From assembly GCF_000271485.2 (NCBI RefSeq), contig NZ_AKVN02000001.1:438001-502000 (forward strand): a DNA stretch of 64,000 bases. Reading direction: 5' to 3'. The translations under genes were made by a program, and so were the position numbers. Within the stretch, counting starts at the first letter, position 1. Each line of letters begins with the position of its first letter. The notes under the pieces are model-generated. The model had not been told where the DNA came from. It searched no databases and saw only the letters and a program-made list of their open reading frames with translations. Positions 52,464 to 60,717 of this stretch are shown in pieces. The DNA is from Pelosinus fermentans DSM 17108 (lineage in GTDB: Bacteria > Bacillota > Negativicutes > DSM-13327).

Positions 52464-52464
52464 C

Positions 52465-53301
52465 ATGTTTACGATTCCAATCGGGAAGTACTTTGAAACC
52501 ATCATTATATGGCTGCGCTTGCATTTTGATGGCTTTTTCAATATTACGCGCAAAGCGTTGACATCCTTTATCAATGGATTTGAAGATACACTACTGTTTC
52601 TCCCCGCAGGCGCTGTTATCCTTTTAATGGCGGGCATTGCCTGGCGGGCAGCAGGAAGGGGCGTAGCTATTTTTACGGTCCTAAGCATGGGACTGATTTA
52701 CAGCATGGGGTTATGGACTCAAACTATGCAAACTCTTGCTTTAGTTCTTACATCGGCACTCATTGCTCTGGTAATTGGGATTCCATTTGGTATTTTGGCG
52801 GCAAGAAACGACAAGTTTGACCGGATAGCTCGTATAGTGCTTGACTTTATGCAGACAATGCCTGCCTTTGTTTATCTAATACCTGCAGTGCTCTTTTTTA
52901 AGCTGGGCAAAGTACCGGGAGCGGTTGCCACAGTGATTTTTGCTATGCCGCCATCTGTTAGACTGACCAATCTAGGTATCCGGCAGGTGCCGGAAGATGT
53001 TGTTGAAGCGGCGAGGTCCTTTGGTTCTACGACTAGACAACTGCTGTTTAAGGTTCAACTGCCTATCGCTATTCCAACTATCTTGGCTGGAGTAAATCAG
53101 ACCATTATGCTTTCATTATCTATGGTTGTAATTGCAGCAATGATTGGAGCAGGTGGTCTCGGCGAAGAGGTTTTAAAAGGAATAACTCAATTAAAGATTG
53201 GAAGGGGGTTCGAAAGCGGAGTTGCTGTGGTTCTTCTTGCAATGGTTCTGGATCGAATTACCCAAAGCCTAGCCAATATTAACCGCAACAGAAAAATGTG
53301 A
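52465..53301 (+). CDS. opuAB: Glycine betaine/proline ABC transporter permease
   Basis: A 278-residue ProW/OpuAB permease with about five to six membrane segments. Conserved stretches are DFMQTMPAFVYLIPAVLFFKLGKVPGAVATVIFAMPPSVRLTNLGIRQVP (about 130-180) and the ATPase-coupling loop VEAARSFGSTTRQLLFKVQLPIAIPTILAGVNQTIMLSLSMVVIA. The ATG is one base after the opuAA stop, so the two genes are coupled. Confidence 0.95.
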   Translation: MFTIPIGKYFETIIIWLRLHFDGFFNITRKALTSFINGFEDTLLFLPAGAVILLMAGIAWRAAGRGVAIFTVLSMGLIYSMGLWTQTMQTLALVLTSALIALVIGIPFGILAARNDKFDRIARIVLDFMQTMPAFVYLIPAVLFFKLGKVPGAVATVIFAMPPSVRLTNLGIRQVPEDVVEAARSFGSTTRQLLFKVQLPIAIPTILAGVNQTIMLSLSMVVIAAMIGAGGLGEEVLKGITQLKIGRGFESGVAVVLLAMVLDRITQSLANINRNRKM

Positions 53302-53316
53302 GGAGGAATTTATAGT

Positions 53317-54210
53317 ATGAAAAAAAGTATCAAAAAATGGATGGTTGCAGTAATGGCAGTTCTTCTAGGTCTCAGTCTAATCCTTGTAAGTGGCTGTGGC
53401 GGCAATTCTTCGGGAGACTTAAAAAAAGGCAAAAAGGAAGTTAAGCTGGGCTATGTTAACTGGGCTGAAGGAGTAGCCATGACTCAATTAGCAAAAGTTG
53501 TATTGGAAGATAAGATGGGATATAGTGTACAAGTCACAATGGCTGATGTAGCGCCTATTTTTACCTCCGTGGCAAATGGCGACTATGATGCATTTATGGA
53601 TGCATGGCTTCCTGTTACTCATGACAGCTATATGAAGGAATATGGTTCCAAACTTACTGACTTAGGAATAAATTTTGAGGGAGCGCGTATTGGCCTAGTA
53701 GTTCCTGAATATGTCGACATCAAAAGTATAGAAGAATTAAACAATGCAAAGGAAAAATTTGATGGGAAAATTATAGGGATTGACTCTGGAGCAGGAATAA
53801 TGAAGGCTACTGATAAGACAATTAAAGATTACGGTCTTAATTTAAGACTCATCCCTGGCAGCGGTCCGGCAATGACTGCAACGCTTAAGGATGCTGTTGA
53901 AAGAAAAGAATGGATGGTAGTTACTGGCTGGAAACCCCACTGGATGTTTGCACGCTGGAAGCTGAAGTTCCTGGAAGATCCCAAAGGGGTTTACGGTAAA
54001 GTAGAGAATATACATACTGTTGCGCGTAAGGATATAGATAAGGATATGCCTGAGGTAGCCCAATTTTTACGTAATTTTAAGCTTAACGACCAGCAGCTAG
54101 GCAGCCTAATGGGTCTCATTGCCAATAGCGATGACTCATCAAAAAGCGCAAGACAATGGGTTAAGGATAATGAAAAGCTTGTGGATTCCTGGGTGCCCAA
54201 GAAGGATTAA
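53317..54210 (+). CDS. opuAC: Glycine betaine-binding lipoprotein
   Basis: A 297-residue OpuAC/ProX-type binding protein. The signal peptide ends in the lipobox LVSGC with lipidated C27. The betaine-binding fold shows as GYVNWAEGVAMTQLA, DYDAFMDAWLPVTHDSYM and VVTGWKPHWMFARWKLKFLEDPKG, whose tryptophans form the cage for the quaternary ammonium group. It delivers glycine betaine to OpuAB. Fifteen bases separate it from opuAB. A terminator follows. Confidence 0.95.
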   Translation: MKKSIKKWMVAVMAVLLGLSLILVSGCGGNSSGDLKKGKKEVKLGYVNWAEGVAMTQLAKVVLEDKMGYSVQVTMADVAPIFTSVANGDYDAFMDAWLPVTHDSYMKEYGSKLTDLGINFEGARIGLVVPEYVDIKSIEELNNAKEKFDGKIIGIDSGAGIMKATDKTIKDYGLNLRLIPGSGPAMTATLKDAVERKEWMVVTGWKPHWMFARWKLKFLEDPKGVYGKVENIHTVARKDIDKDMPEVAQFLRNFKLNDQQLGSLMGLIANSDDSSKSARQWVKDNEKLVDSWVPKKD

Positions 54211-54221
54211 TTTCAAATAAA

Positions 54222-54271
54222 TGATAGTAACCGTTCCTGCTAAGATATTCCTTGGCAGGACGGTTACTATT
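54222..54271 (+). terminator. opuA operon terminator
   Basis: ATAGTAACCGTTCCTGC and GCAGGACGGTTACTAT arms, followed by TATTTTATG. Confidence 0.75.
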
Positions 54272-54291
54272 ATTTTATGTCAGACCAATAG

Positions 54292-55183
54292 GATGTCATA
54301 AATTATATTCCTGAAATTGGATTTTATGAAGACCGGAAATATATAACATTGTCCAAATGCGAAACAGATTTTATAAAGAGAAAGCTGTTACAATCTGAGG
54401 AAAACCGAAGGATTATTCGGGTCCTTCGAGGAGAAGGACGGCGCGACACTATTAAAAGATATATTTACAACAGTTCTGTTTTTTTCTTGTACGGTTTAAA
54501 ATCTCCGCATGCAACAGTTCAGGCTAGTAATTTAGCAGATCTTTTGAGTCCCGTTGTAAATTTTAAAAAACAGGATATGCTAGAGTTTCTTCCTACCTTA
54601 ATTGATGAACTTAAAGGACAGTACAATAGGACTTCTCCTGTGAATCTTCCAAATGATGTAGAGGAAAAACTTGGAAAATTCATTTCCGAGAGTAATGATA
54701 TGCAATTTGTTAGAGATTTTTTTGCAAGCATTTTACATACTTCGGGAAGAAGCAGAAATTTTCGCTAGATGTAGAAATACAGTTAATGATTATATCCTTA
54801 TTGACTATTGGGTTAAACGAAGCAGGAAGGATATGATACCTGCGTACTATTTGACGAGAAACATTATCTCTAGATTAAAATCTTTCTCTATAGATTGGTA
54901 TCCAGATCACAATAAAGAAATTATGATAAGATACGGTTTATTTCCCCAAAATATAGTTGGTTATTATGTATATAAGGATGGTAAGCTGTGTTCTTATGTG
55001 ATAAACCCTTATTATTTGTGTAAATGGCGAGCGGATAGTTCTTTTGATATAGGAGACGGTGTTTTCATAGATCAATCGGAAGTTAACCTTAAAAATTCGG
55101 ATGGTTTATTTTTACGAATTTATCTTGCTGACCCGAATGGACAAATTGGAATTTTTCAAGAAGAAGGGCAAGGTACTACTTGA
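54292..55183 (+). pseudogene. Frameshifted conserved hypothetical gene
   Basis: Coding potential runs in one frame to 54768 (IPEIGFYEDRKYITLSKCETDFIKRK, LRGEGRRDTIKRYIYNSSVFFLYGLKSPH) and in the next from about 54725 to 55183 (ILREEAEIFARCRNTVNDYILIDYWVKRSRKDMIPAYYLT..). The two parts read naturally as one protein of about 295 residues interrupted by a frameshift near 54740. No ATG, GTG or TTG start begins the first frame before the TTG at 54349, so the 5' end may also be lost. No known family is recognised. Confidence 0.55.
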
Positions 55184-55202
55184 AAAAACGTTAATTAGAA
55201 AT

Positions 55203-55276
55203 AGGACAAGGGGACGGAGGACGTGTCCGAATGGAATTTCTTTTGACTTTCGGTAAGACACAACCACCGTCCCCTC
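55203..55276 (+). repeat. Second REP-like family
   Basis: GGGGACGG (55211-55218) and CCGTCCCC (55268-55275) as outer arms, with GGACGTGTCC inside. Related pieces are TGACAAAAAGGAACGTCCCCTCTGTCA (55429-55455) and GACGAAAGGACGTTCCCTTTTGTC (59452-59475). Confidence 0.55.
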
Positions 55277-55317
55277 GTGTTATGGTTACTGTGATATAAC
55301 GGAATTGGAAGAATCAA

Positions 55318-55431
55318 ATGGTTAAACTCTCTGCAAGATAAATCATTCAGCGATTAAAAGAAGACGGGCTATCGATACGTCAAATTGGGCGTGCAACAGG
55401 AATATCGCGAGGTATAATAGCAAAAGGGTGA
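55318..55431 (+). pseudogene. IS21-type transposase N-terminal remnant
   Basis: MVKLSAR, an in-frame stop, then IIQRLKEDGLSIRQIGRATGISRGIIAKG. This is the first helix-turn-helix of an IstA-like transposase. The rest is missing. Confidence 0.5.
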
Positions 55432-55460
55432 CAAAAAGGAACGTCCCCTCTGTCATATTC

Positions 55461-55638
55461 ATACATCGAATGTTTTTCGGGAGAATTTCAGCAGAATTAT
55501 TTAAAGGATAAACCGTTTTCCATACCTTTTTTAGGTCGCGGGTACCAGCATATCTATAAAACCGTCAATATCCAATACTCCGATAAGAGACTGGAGGAAT
55601 TTTTAGGACACAAAGTGGAACGCGCTAATTATGGATAA
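55461..55638 (+). pseudogene. Unidentified coding remnant
   Basis: An open stretch without a start codon: FSGEFQQNYLKDKPFSIPFLGRGYQHIYKT, then VNIQYSDKRLEEFLGHKVERANYG and stop. It starts where a second-family repeat core ends. I do not recognise the family. The gap to 55835 contains a hairpin (below) and no other gene. Confidence 0.35.
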
Positions 55639-55756
55639 ATTTAGCAGGACTTTTTGTATTTTATCAGAATAAATTGCTAATGTACGGGAAAGATAAAATC
55701 TTTAAGAAAGGAAATTGGCTTATGATCCTATATTATTTGGAGTCGGTGTTATGCGG

Positions 55757-55802
55757 AGCAAAGGCTATCGCATAACAAATATGCTGTGAGATAGCCTTTG
55801 CT
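55757..55802 (+). terminator. Hairpin upstream of the CD3324-like gene
   Basis: GAGCAAAGGCTATC and GATAGCCTTTGCTC arms (with a further CGCATA/TATGCTG partial match). No T tract follows. It could be a terminator remnant or a leader structure. Confidence 0.45.
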
Positions 55803-55835
55803 CAATCCTAAAACTACAATTTTAGGAGGAGCATA

Positions 55836-56111
55836 ATGGGCTACAAGAACGCAGTTAGTGTATTTCCCGCTGATTTGTTAGAAGCAATACAACAGTATAT
55901 TGACGGTGAATATATTTATATCCCACGAAAGGCAGAAAATAAAAAACGGTGGGGGGAAGTAAAAAACAGCAGGCAATCTATTCAGGAACGCAATGAAAAC
56001 ATTTTTTCCCAGTATCAAGACGGTATTTCCGTTGAGGATATTGCAAGCTGTAATTACTTATCACCCAAAACAATCTACAAAATATTGGCTGCTATGAAAA
56101 GCAAATGCTAA
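55836..56111 (+). CDS. CD3324-family HTH protein
   Basis: A 91-residue protein with MGYKNAVSVFPADLLEAIQQYIDGEYIYIPRK at the start and a helix-turn-helix near the end (ISVEDIASCNYLSPKTIYKIL), the layout of the CD3324 family of small Firmicute proteins, probably DNA-binding. The ATG follows AGGAGG. A good terminator follows at 56117-56150. It is a single-gene unit. Confidence 0.8.
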   Translation: MGYKNAVSVFPADLLEAIQQYIDGEYIYIPRKAENKKRWGEVKNSRQSIQERNENIFSQYQDGISVEDIASCNYLSPKTIYKILAAMKSKC

Positions 56112-56116
56112 AGTGA

Positions 56117-56150
56117 GAGCGACATGGTAATTTTGCCGTGTCGCTTTTTT
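56117..56150 (+). terminator. Intrinsic terminator
   Basis: GCGACATGG, 8-base loop, CCGTGTCGC and T6. Confidence 0.85.
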
Positions 56151-56244
56151 GTTTCTGAAGTATCTTGCAGGGTGCATTGTAATAATATAATTACTATAAT
56201 TGATTTATAGCAGCAAGATAAAGGATTAGCGGAGGAAGGATATT

Positions 56245-56970
56245 ATGTGCACATTTACCAATCAATTTATTTCCAGTCAGAATAACATGGAATTTTTGAA
56301 AGCTGCCATGATGGGGCCTAATGCCATGCGAGTAGCAGAGGAATTAGCGTCATGCCTAGACATCAATGAGAATATGCGTATACTTGACCTCGGCTGTGGG
56401 TGCGGTCTTTCCACACTCTTGCTGACACAAAAATACGGCGCAAAAGTTTTCGCCGCCGACTTGTGGATTTCACCGACTGAAAACTATGAGCGTTTCAAAT
56501 CAATCGGGATTGACGATAAAGCCATTCCGATTTCAGTAGACGCGACCAAAGGATTGCCTTTCGCAAACGGATATTTTGACCTGTTGTTTACTGTGGACGC
56601 TTACCATTATTTCGGTGATACGGCCCAAATGCTCCCGTCCCTCGTTCCTTTAGTGAAAAAGGGCGGCTATATCGCCGTGGCTATTCCCGGCTTAAAATAC
56701 GAATTTGGGAAAAATGTTCCCGATGATATGCAGCCGTTTTGGAATAGCGAGATGGAAAGAACCCTGCACTCTCTTGATTGGTGGAAAGACTTGTGGAAAA
56801 GGGCCGAGGGCATTGAAATGGTAGACTGCCGCGAAATGGCCTGCTGCAGACAGGCGTGGAAAGAATGGCAGACCGGTTATCATCCCATTGTCGCTGAGGA
56901 TATCAAAATGATGGAGGCTGAGGGCGGAAAGTATTTTAATCTTGTTCAGTTGATTGCTAAAGTCATTTGA
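56245..56970 (+). CDS. SAM-dependent methyltransferase
   Basis: A 241-residue class I methyltransferase. Motif I is ILDLGCGCGLSTLLL (about 46-60), motif II ends VFAADLW (about 69-75), FDLLFTVDAYHYFGD (about 109-123) is motif IV, and GGYIAVAIPG is motif VI. The C-terminal third (WKDLWKRAEGIEMVDCREMACCRQAWKEW) is specific to a small Firmicute subgroup. The substrate is unknown. GGAGGAAGG precedes the ATG. Confidence 0.88.
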   Translation: MCTFTNQFISSQNNMEFLKAAMMGPNAMRVAEELASCLDINENMRILDLGCGCGLSTLLLTQKYGAKVFAADLWISPTENYERFKSIGIDDKAIPISVDATKGLPFANGYFDLLFTVDAYHYFGDTAQMLPSLVPLVKKGGYIAVAIPGLKYEFGKNVPDDMQPFWNSEMERTLHSLDWWKDLWKRAEGIEMVDCREMACCRQAWKEWQTGYHPIVAEDIKMMEAEGGKYFNLVQLIAKVI

Positions 56971-57060
56971 ATGGCAACCACATAATAAGAATCCTGCCGC
57001 TTGACGGTCAACAAAAAAACGTGGGGCGGCGGGTCATTCTCCATGCCTAACTGACTGACC

Positions 57061-57126
57061 TCTGGACATTTTGTCCAGAAGTGGCAGAACGGCAAAAGCG
57101 GACGGTTTAATCACCGTCTGCTTTTT
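57061..57126 (+). terminator. Two adjacent hairpins with T tract
   Basis: TCTGGACATTTTGTCCAGA (57061-57079), then AGCGGACGGT..ACCGTCTGCT and T7 (57096-57126), closing the methyltransferase unit. Confidence 0.65.
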
Positions 57127-57172
57127 TTGCCCCCTTTTCACGTTGCAAAGCCCGGATACAAAGATGTCATAG

Positions 57173-57228
57173 GGACGGGGTGTCGACCATGCAATCGTTG
57201 AAGGTAGTGTCAATAACCCCGTCCCCGT
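57173..57228. repeat. Inverted repeat GGGACGGGGT
   Basis: GGGACGGGGT and ACCCCGTCCC with about 36 bases between, followed by CCGTGGCAC. A relative of the second REP-like family. Confidence 0.55.
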
Positions 57229-57254
57229 GGCACGTCTGCTGAAAATAGCAACCG

Positions 57255-58169
57255 TTAAAATAACCGTTGTCTTTGTCGTTTCCGGTAAGCAATGGGCGTG
57301 AAGCATATAAACCGTTTAAAAATCTTGGAAAAATAGCTGGGGCTGTCAAAACCAATCTGATTGCAAATTTCTGTGATGGGGGCATCCGTATCCGTCAGCA
57401 ATCGTGCTGACACTGACACTCGGTATTTAAGCAGATACTGTATGGGTGTCATTCGAATGGTTTTTTGGAAGCAGCGCAGACATTCTCGCTCGCTGATATT
57501 GGCTGCTGCAGCAATCTGCTGAAGCTCGAGCGGTTCGGCAAAGTGCTGATGTAAAAAATCCAGCATTGCATTAATGCGTACTGTGTCCTGGCTTTCACTC
57601 CGGTTTTGCTGTTCAAGAAGTGACTGCATATTTTTAACAATTAAGTACCACATACGGGATAGTTTTTCACGCATAAGCAACTCATAACCAAAATTATCTA
57701 AATCGTAAATTTCAGTAGCTTCTCGAATACACTGCACGGCTTGGCACTGCCATTCAATTTCGCAATAGAATGGAACACCAGGCAATATATTGCAGTCTAG
57801 CAACGGGCGCACATAACGCTGCTCAAAAACACTTTCCGTCGTACCCGATATCAGATTCGCATGAAAGACAAGTGAATTCAATGTGCAGCCTGCATCACCT
57901 ATAATCTGCATTGAGTGCAATACATTGGAATTGATAAAAGCACCTTCGCCTTTCTGCAAGGTAAAATCCATTCCGTTTAGACTTACATGCATGGCACCAC
58001 TGCGTACTATCACTACTTCAATTTCTTCATGCCAATGCCAGGGAATATCGCCAGTCACATTATTGCTTAAATCAGAAAAATAGCCCCCACAAGGGAACAT
58101 CGGTGTACCTCGTGCTTCCAATTCGCGTCGGTCTGTGTCAAGAATCAACTTACACAATTGTTTAGACAT
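57255..58169 (-). CDS. AraC-family transcriptional regulator
   Basis: A 304-residue regulator. The N-terminal cupin domain (about 20-110) has IPWHWHEEIEVVIVRSGAMHVSLNG and KGEGAFINSNVLHSMQ, typical of sugar- or carboxylate-sensing members. The C-terminal DNA-binding domain (about 200-295) has LELQQIAAAANISERECLRCFQKTIRMTPIQYLLKYRVSVSARLL and ITEICNQIGFDSPSYFSKIFKRFICFTPIAYRKR. The ATG follows AGGCAGAC. No target gene is adjacent in the same direction; the gene at 58295 is divergent. Confidence 0.9.
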   Translation of the reverse strand: MSKQLCKLILDTDRRELEARGTPMFPCGGYFSDLSNNVTGDIPWHWHEEIEVVIVRSGAMHVSLNGMDFTLQKGEGAFINSNVLHSMQIIGDAGCTLNSLVFHANLISGTTESVFEQRYVRPLLDCNILPGVPFYCEIEWQCQAVQCIREATEIYDLDNFGYELLMREKLSRMWYLIVKNMQSLLEQQNRSESQDTVRINAMLDFLHQHFAEPLELQQIAAAANISERECLRCFQKTIRMTPIQYLLKYRVSVSARLLTDTDAPITEICNQIGFDSPSYFSKIFKRFICFTPIAYRKRQRQRLF

Positions 58170-58294
58170 TTTGTCTGCCTCCTAATCGATGTGGCGGTTT
58201 TGTTACAGTATAAGTCCTTACTGTTATTGTTGCAAGTAATAAATGGCGATATAATTATAGTGATAAAACGCTTTTGTAAAGTGAGTTGATTTAT

Positions 58295-58597
58295 ATGCAA
58301 AATGAGGTAACTTATCTGACGTTTTTTGATATTCAGCATACTCAGCAATTTTTTGATATGGTGAATCGTTGTGCTGCACCGGTTATTTTTTATCTTCCAA
58401 ATGGTCAGGCAAAGGATCTACGCTTCAATTTACTAGTACAAAATTTTTTAACTTGGATGGATTTATCTGGAAATATTCCTGAGTTGAAATTGGAATGTAA
58501 TAACTCGCAAGATGTGAAAGAGATGATTCAGTTTATGATGGAAAGTGATATGATGAAAACTGATTTATCTCTGCGTACTAAAAGGAGAATATATTAA
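58295..58597 (+). CDS. Hypothetical protein, about 100 aa
   Basis: Family not recognised. The ATG giving MQNEVTYLTFFDIQHTQQFFDMVNRC is used; GTGAGTTG upstream is a weak site. The protein is soluble, with VIFYLPNGQAKDLRFNLLVQNFLTWMD (about 31-58) and an acidic C-terminal half ending TKRRIY. The layout (beta, helix, Gly turn) recalls HPr or STAS-like small domains, but no catalytic motif is seen. It is divergent from the AraC gene and only 21 bp upstream of the HAD gene, so the two are probably cotranscribed. Confidence 0.6.
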   Translation: MQNEVTYLTFFDIQHTQQFFDMVNRCAAPVIFYLPNGQAKDLRFNLLVQNFLTWMDLSGNIPELKLECNNSQDVKEMIQFMMESDMMKTDLSLRTKRRIY

Positions 58598-58618
58598 AAA
58601 ATATAAAGGTAGGTTTGC

Positions 58619-59293
58619 ATGAAGTATTTAGGTATAATCTTTGATTTTAATGGTACTTTATTTTTTGATTCAGATAAACATGAAGAAGCATGGAGAATTT
58701 TTTCAAAAAAACTACGTGGAAATTCTTTAGATGACGAAGAATTACAGAAAGTAATGCATGGAAGAACAAATAAATCATTAATAGAGTATTTATTAGGTGC
58801 TTCAATAGATGATGAAAAGCTATTTCAATTAAGTGAACAGAAGGAACAAATTTATAGAGAGATGTGTATAAAGGATATAACAAATTTTAAGTTAACACTT
58901 GGCGCTATTGAGTTGTTAGATTATTTAAAGGAAAAACAAATACCATATACGATAGCTACTGCATCAGGAAAAACAAATCTTTCATTTTATTTTGAAAACT
59001 TAAATCTTAATAAATGGTTTGACTTAAATAAAATAGCTTTTGATGATGGTTTAATTTTAAGTAAACCAGAACCTGATATTTATTTAAAAGCTGCAGCTAA
59101 GATAGGCATTAAGCCAGAAAAATGTATTGTAGTTGAAGATGCAATTTCTGGAATAGAATCAGCTTACAGAGCTAATATTGGTAAAATTATTGCAATTGGC
59201 CCTGAAAATAAACATGAAAATTTGAAGAATTTGAAAGGTGTAAATTATGTAATTAGCAATTTTAAAGAGTTTGATAGAAATATTTTTTGGTAA
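58619..59293 (+). CDS. HAD-family hydrolase, beta-phosphoglucomutase-like
   Basis: A 224-residue HAD phosphatase or mutase. The nucleophile motif is FDFNGTLFFDS (about 8-18) with N instead of the usual second D of DxD, which would weaken acid catalysis; a helical cap follows (about 20-85), motif II is TIATASGKTN, and motif III-IV is KPEPDIYLKAAAKIGIKPEKCIVVEDAISGIESAYRA. The D-x-N pattern deserves notice. Substrates of relatives are sugar phosphates. The gene is AT-rich compared with its neighbours. Confidence 0.85.
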   Translation: MKYLGIIFDFNGTLFFDSDKHEEAWRIFSKKLRGNSLDDEELQKVMHGRTNKSLIEYLLGASIDDEKLFQLSEQKEQIYREMCIKDITNFKLTLGAIELLDYLKEKQIPYTIATASGKTNLSFYFENLNLNKWFDLNKIAFDDGLILSKPEPDIYLKAAAKIGIKPEKCIVVEDAISGIESAYRANIGKIIAIGPENKHENLKNLKGVNYVISNFKEFDRNIFW

Positions 59294-59333
59294 TAAACAT
59301 TTTTAAACCTGTAGGGGAATAAATCAATGGGAC

Positions 59334-59450
59334 ATGGGGCAAGTAGATCAAAGAATCAACCCTAAACGACTCCAGCGTTTAGTGCAAAAAGAAATCAAAA
59401 ATGTTGGCATTGGTACAAAAGCCCAACAAGCTCTCAAACTAGATCAATAG
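59334..59450 (+). pseudogene. C-terminal remnant of a YjdF-family protein (DUF2992)
   Basis: Thirty-eight codons read GQVDQRINPKRLQRLVQKEIKNVGIGTKAQQALKLDQ. The NPKR.QR.V.KE.KN.GIGTKAQQALK pattern is the end of YjdF proteins, small RNA-linked proteins of unknown role. It starts inside a degraded GGGACATGGGGC repeat core, and the rest is lost. The region 59451-59630 has a second-family repeat and no gene. Confidence 0.6.
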
Positions 59451-59630
59451 TGACGAAAGGACGTTCCCTTTTGTCCTTGATCTAATAATTATAGTTTTTG
59501 ACTAAATATAAGAAAATGCTGCTAAAAGCTGGGGTAAGATAGAAACCTAATCGTGCCATTTTTAATTATGGGTAGCAGACTAAAGGTCGTCGAATATACT
59601 AACTAAGAGGAGTAGAGTCTGAGGTGCGAT

Positions 59631-59879
59631 ATGAACTGTGAGAACGTAAATAGATGGATTATACTAGGGTTGGCGCTAGCTTTGATATCAGACGTAATAT
59701 TTTTGATAGTTGAGGTAATAAGTCAAAATTGTGACGAACAGGAAGAAAAGAAGAGAGTAGAGCAAGAAAATAGAACAAAAGATGAAATCAGCGAACTTCA
59801 AAAAGAAGTATTAGCTTTAAGAGAGCAGCTAAAAAAGCAGGAAAAACTTGTTGCGAATCTTGCCTCTTCTGTCCGTTAA
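59631..59879 (+). CDS. Small membrane-anchored coiled-coil protein, 82 aa
   Basis: An 82-residue protein: an N-terminal hydrophobic helix (about 9-29, WIILGLALALISDVIFLIVEVI), then a charged coiled coil (about 36-75: EEKKRVEQENRTKDEISELQKEVLALREQLKKQEKLV). It has a clear ribosome site (GAGGTG) and its own terminator (59923-59965). Such proteins often act as membrane anchors or regulators in Firmicutes. The function is unknown. Confidence 0.65.
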   Translation: MNCENVNRWIILGLALALISDVIFLIVEVISQNCDEQEEKKRVEQENRTKDEISELQKEVLALREQLKKQEKLVANLASSVR

Positions 59880-59922
59880 AGATGTACATATCGAACCCCT
59901 GTCCAATATCAATAAATGTTAG

Positions 59923-59965
59923 GAGCTTCTCATAGCCGTTTGGCATGAGAAGCTCTTTTATTTTG
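59923..59965 (+). terminator. Intrinsic terminator
   Basis: GAGCTTCTCAT and ATGAGAAGCTC arms around AGCCGTTTGGC, then TTTTATTTTG. The arm GAGCTTCTC is similar to, but not aligned with, the stem of the repeat module. Confidence 0.8.
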
Positions 59966-60069
59966 TTGTCGACTAACTCTCATAATAGGTCCACTAACTA
60001 ATTTGCCACAAAACAACCTCATTTTGGTCAAAATAATGTGAAAAGTAACAATTTGGCTTTAAAAGAAAA

Positions 60070-60121
60070 TTGACTTTTATACTGATTTAATGTATTATTT
60101 GATTGTCAATGACAATCAAAT
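60070..60121 (+). promoter_or_regulatory. MarR promoter and operator
   Basis: TTGACT (60070-60075), 17-base spacer, TATTAT (60093-60098). A perfect palindrome, ATTTGATTGTCA, one base, TGACAATCAAAT (60097-60121), follows the -10 box. It shares the TTGTCA-N-TGACAA core with the site at 60597-60637. Confidence 0.8.
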
Positions 60122-60134
60122 AAAGGAGAAAATA

Positions 60135-60569
60135 ATGTATATTCTAAATGATGCCATTAGTTTTATTATTAGTAGAACATATTCTAGAATGAAAAACATA
60201 TTTCTAAAAAAACTAAAAAGGTATGGAATTACTCTTGAGCAATGGGTTTTACTTGCTCAACTTTCAGAAAAAGAAGGAATTTCACCAACTGATTTATCTT
60301 TAGTATCACTTAGAGATAAACCATATACAACAAGACTTATTGATCGATTAGCAGAAAATGGGCTTATTTTTAAGGAAGAAAGCAAGATTGATAAACGTTC
60401 GTCATTAATTTATCTAACACAACAGGGAGCGGAAATAAAAAAAGAGATTATTCCCATCGCTGATGAAATTAATGAGTGGTTAGTTGAGAATATGGATGAG
60501 GAAGAAGTAAGAAAGCTTAAGGTTGTATTGTATAAAATGTATGAGAATATCCAATCTCATAGTCGATAG
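60135..60569 (+). CDS. MarR-family transcriptional regulator
   Basis: A 144-residue MarR protein. The ATG follows AAAGGAG; an earlier in-frame ATG at 60090 lies upstream of the operator. The winged helix (about 45-95) includes ISPTDLSLVSLRDKPYTTRLIDRLAENGLIFKEESKIDKRSSLIYLT. It sits between two palindromes of the same core, one at its own promoter and one before the membrane protein gene, so it probably represses both. Confidence 0.9.
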   Translation: MYILNDAISFIISRTYSRMKNIFLKKLKRYGITLEQWVLLAQLSEKEGISPTDLSLVSLRDKPYTTRLIDRLAENGLIFKEESKIDKRSSLIYLTQQGAEIKKEIIPIADEINEWLVENMDEEEVRKLKVVLYKMYENIQSHSR

Positions 60570-60596
60570 TTAGAGAAGAATTCAACTAACTTTAAT

Positions 60597-60647
60597 TTTT
60601 TCACATATAGTTGTCATTGACAATTATATGTGAAAAATTGATATAAA
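60597..60647 (+). promoter_or_regulatory. Second MarR-type operator and promoter
   Basis: A 41-base palindrome with one mismatch, TTTTTCACATATAGTTGTCA, T, TGACAATTATATGTGAAAAA (60597-60637), encloses TTGACA (60617-60622). A -10 candidate TATAAA lies at 60642-60647. Confidence 0.75.
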
Positions 60648-60717
60648 TATTATACTTATTCTCCATTGATTATGAGAGAGTAACACGGAAATTAGTTGAT
60701 AAGAGAGGCGTGAGGTT

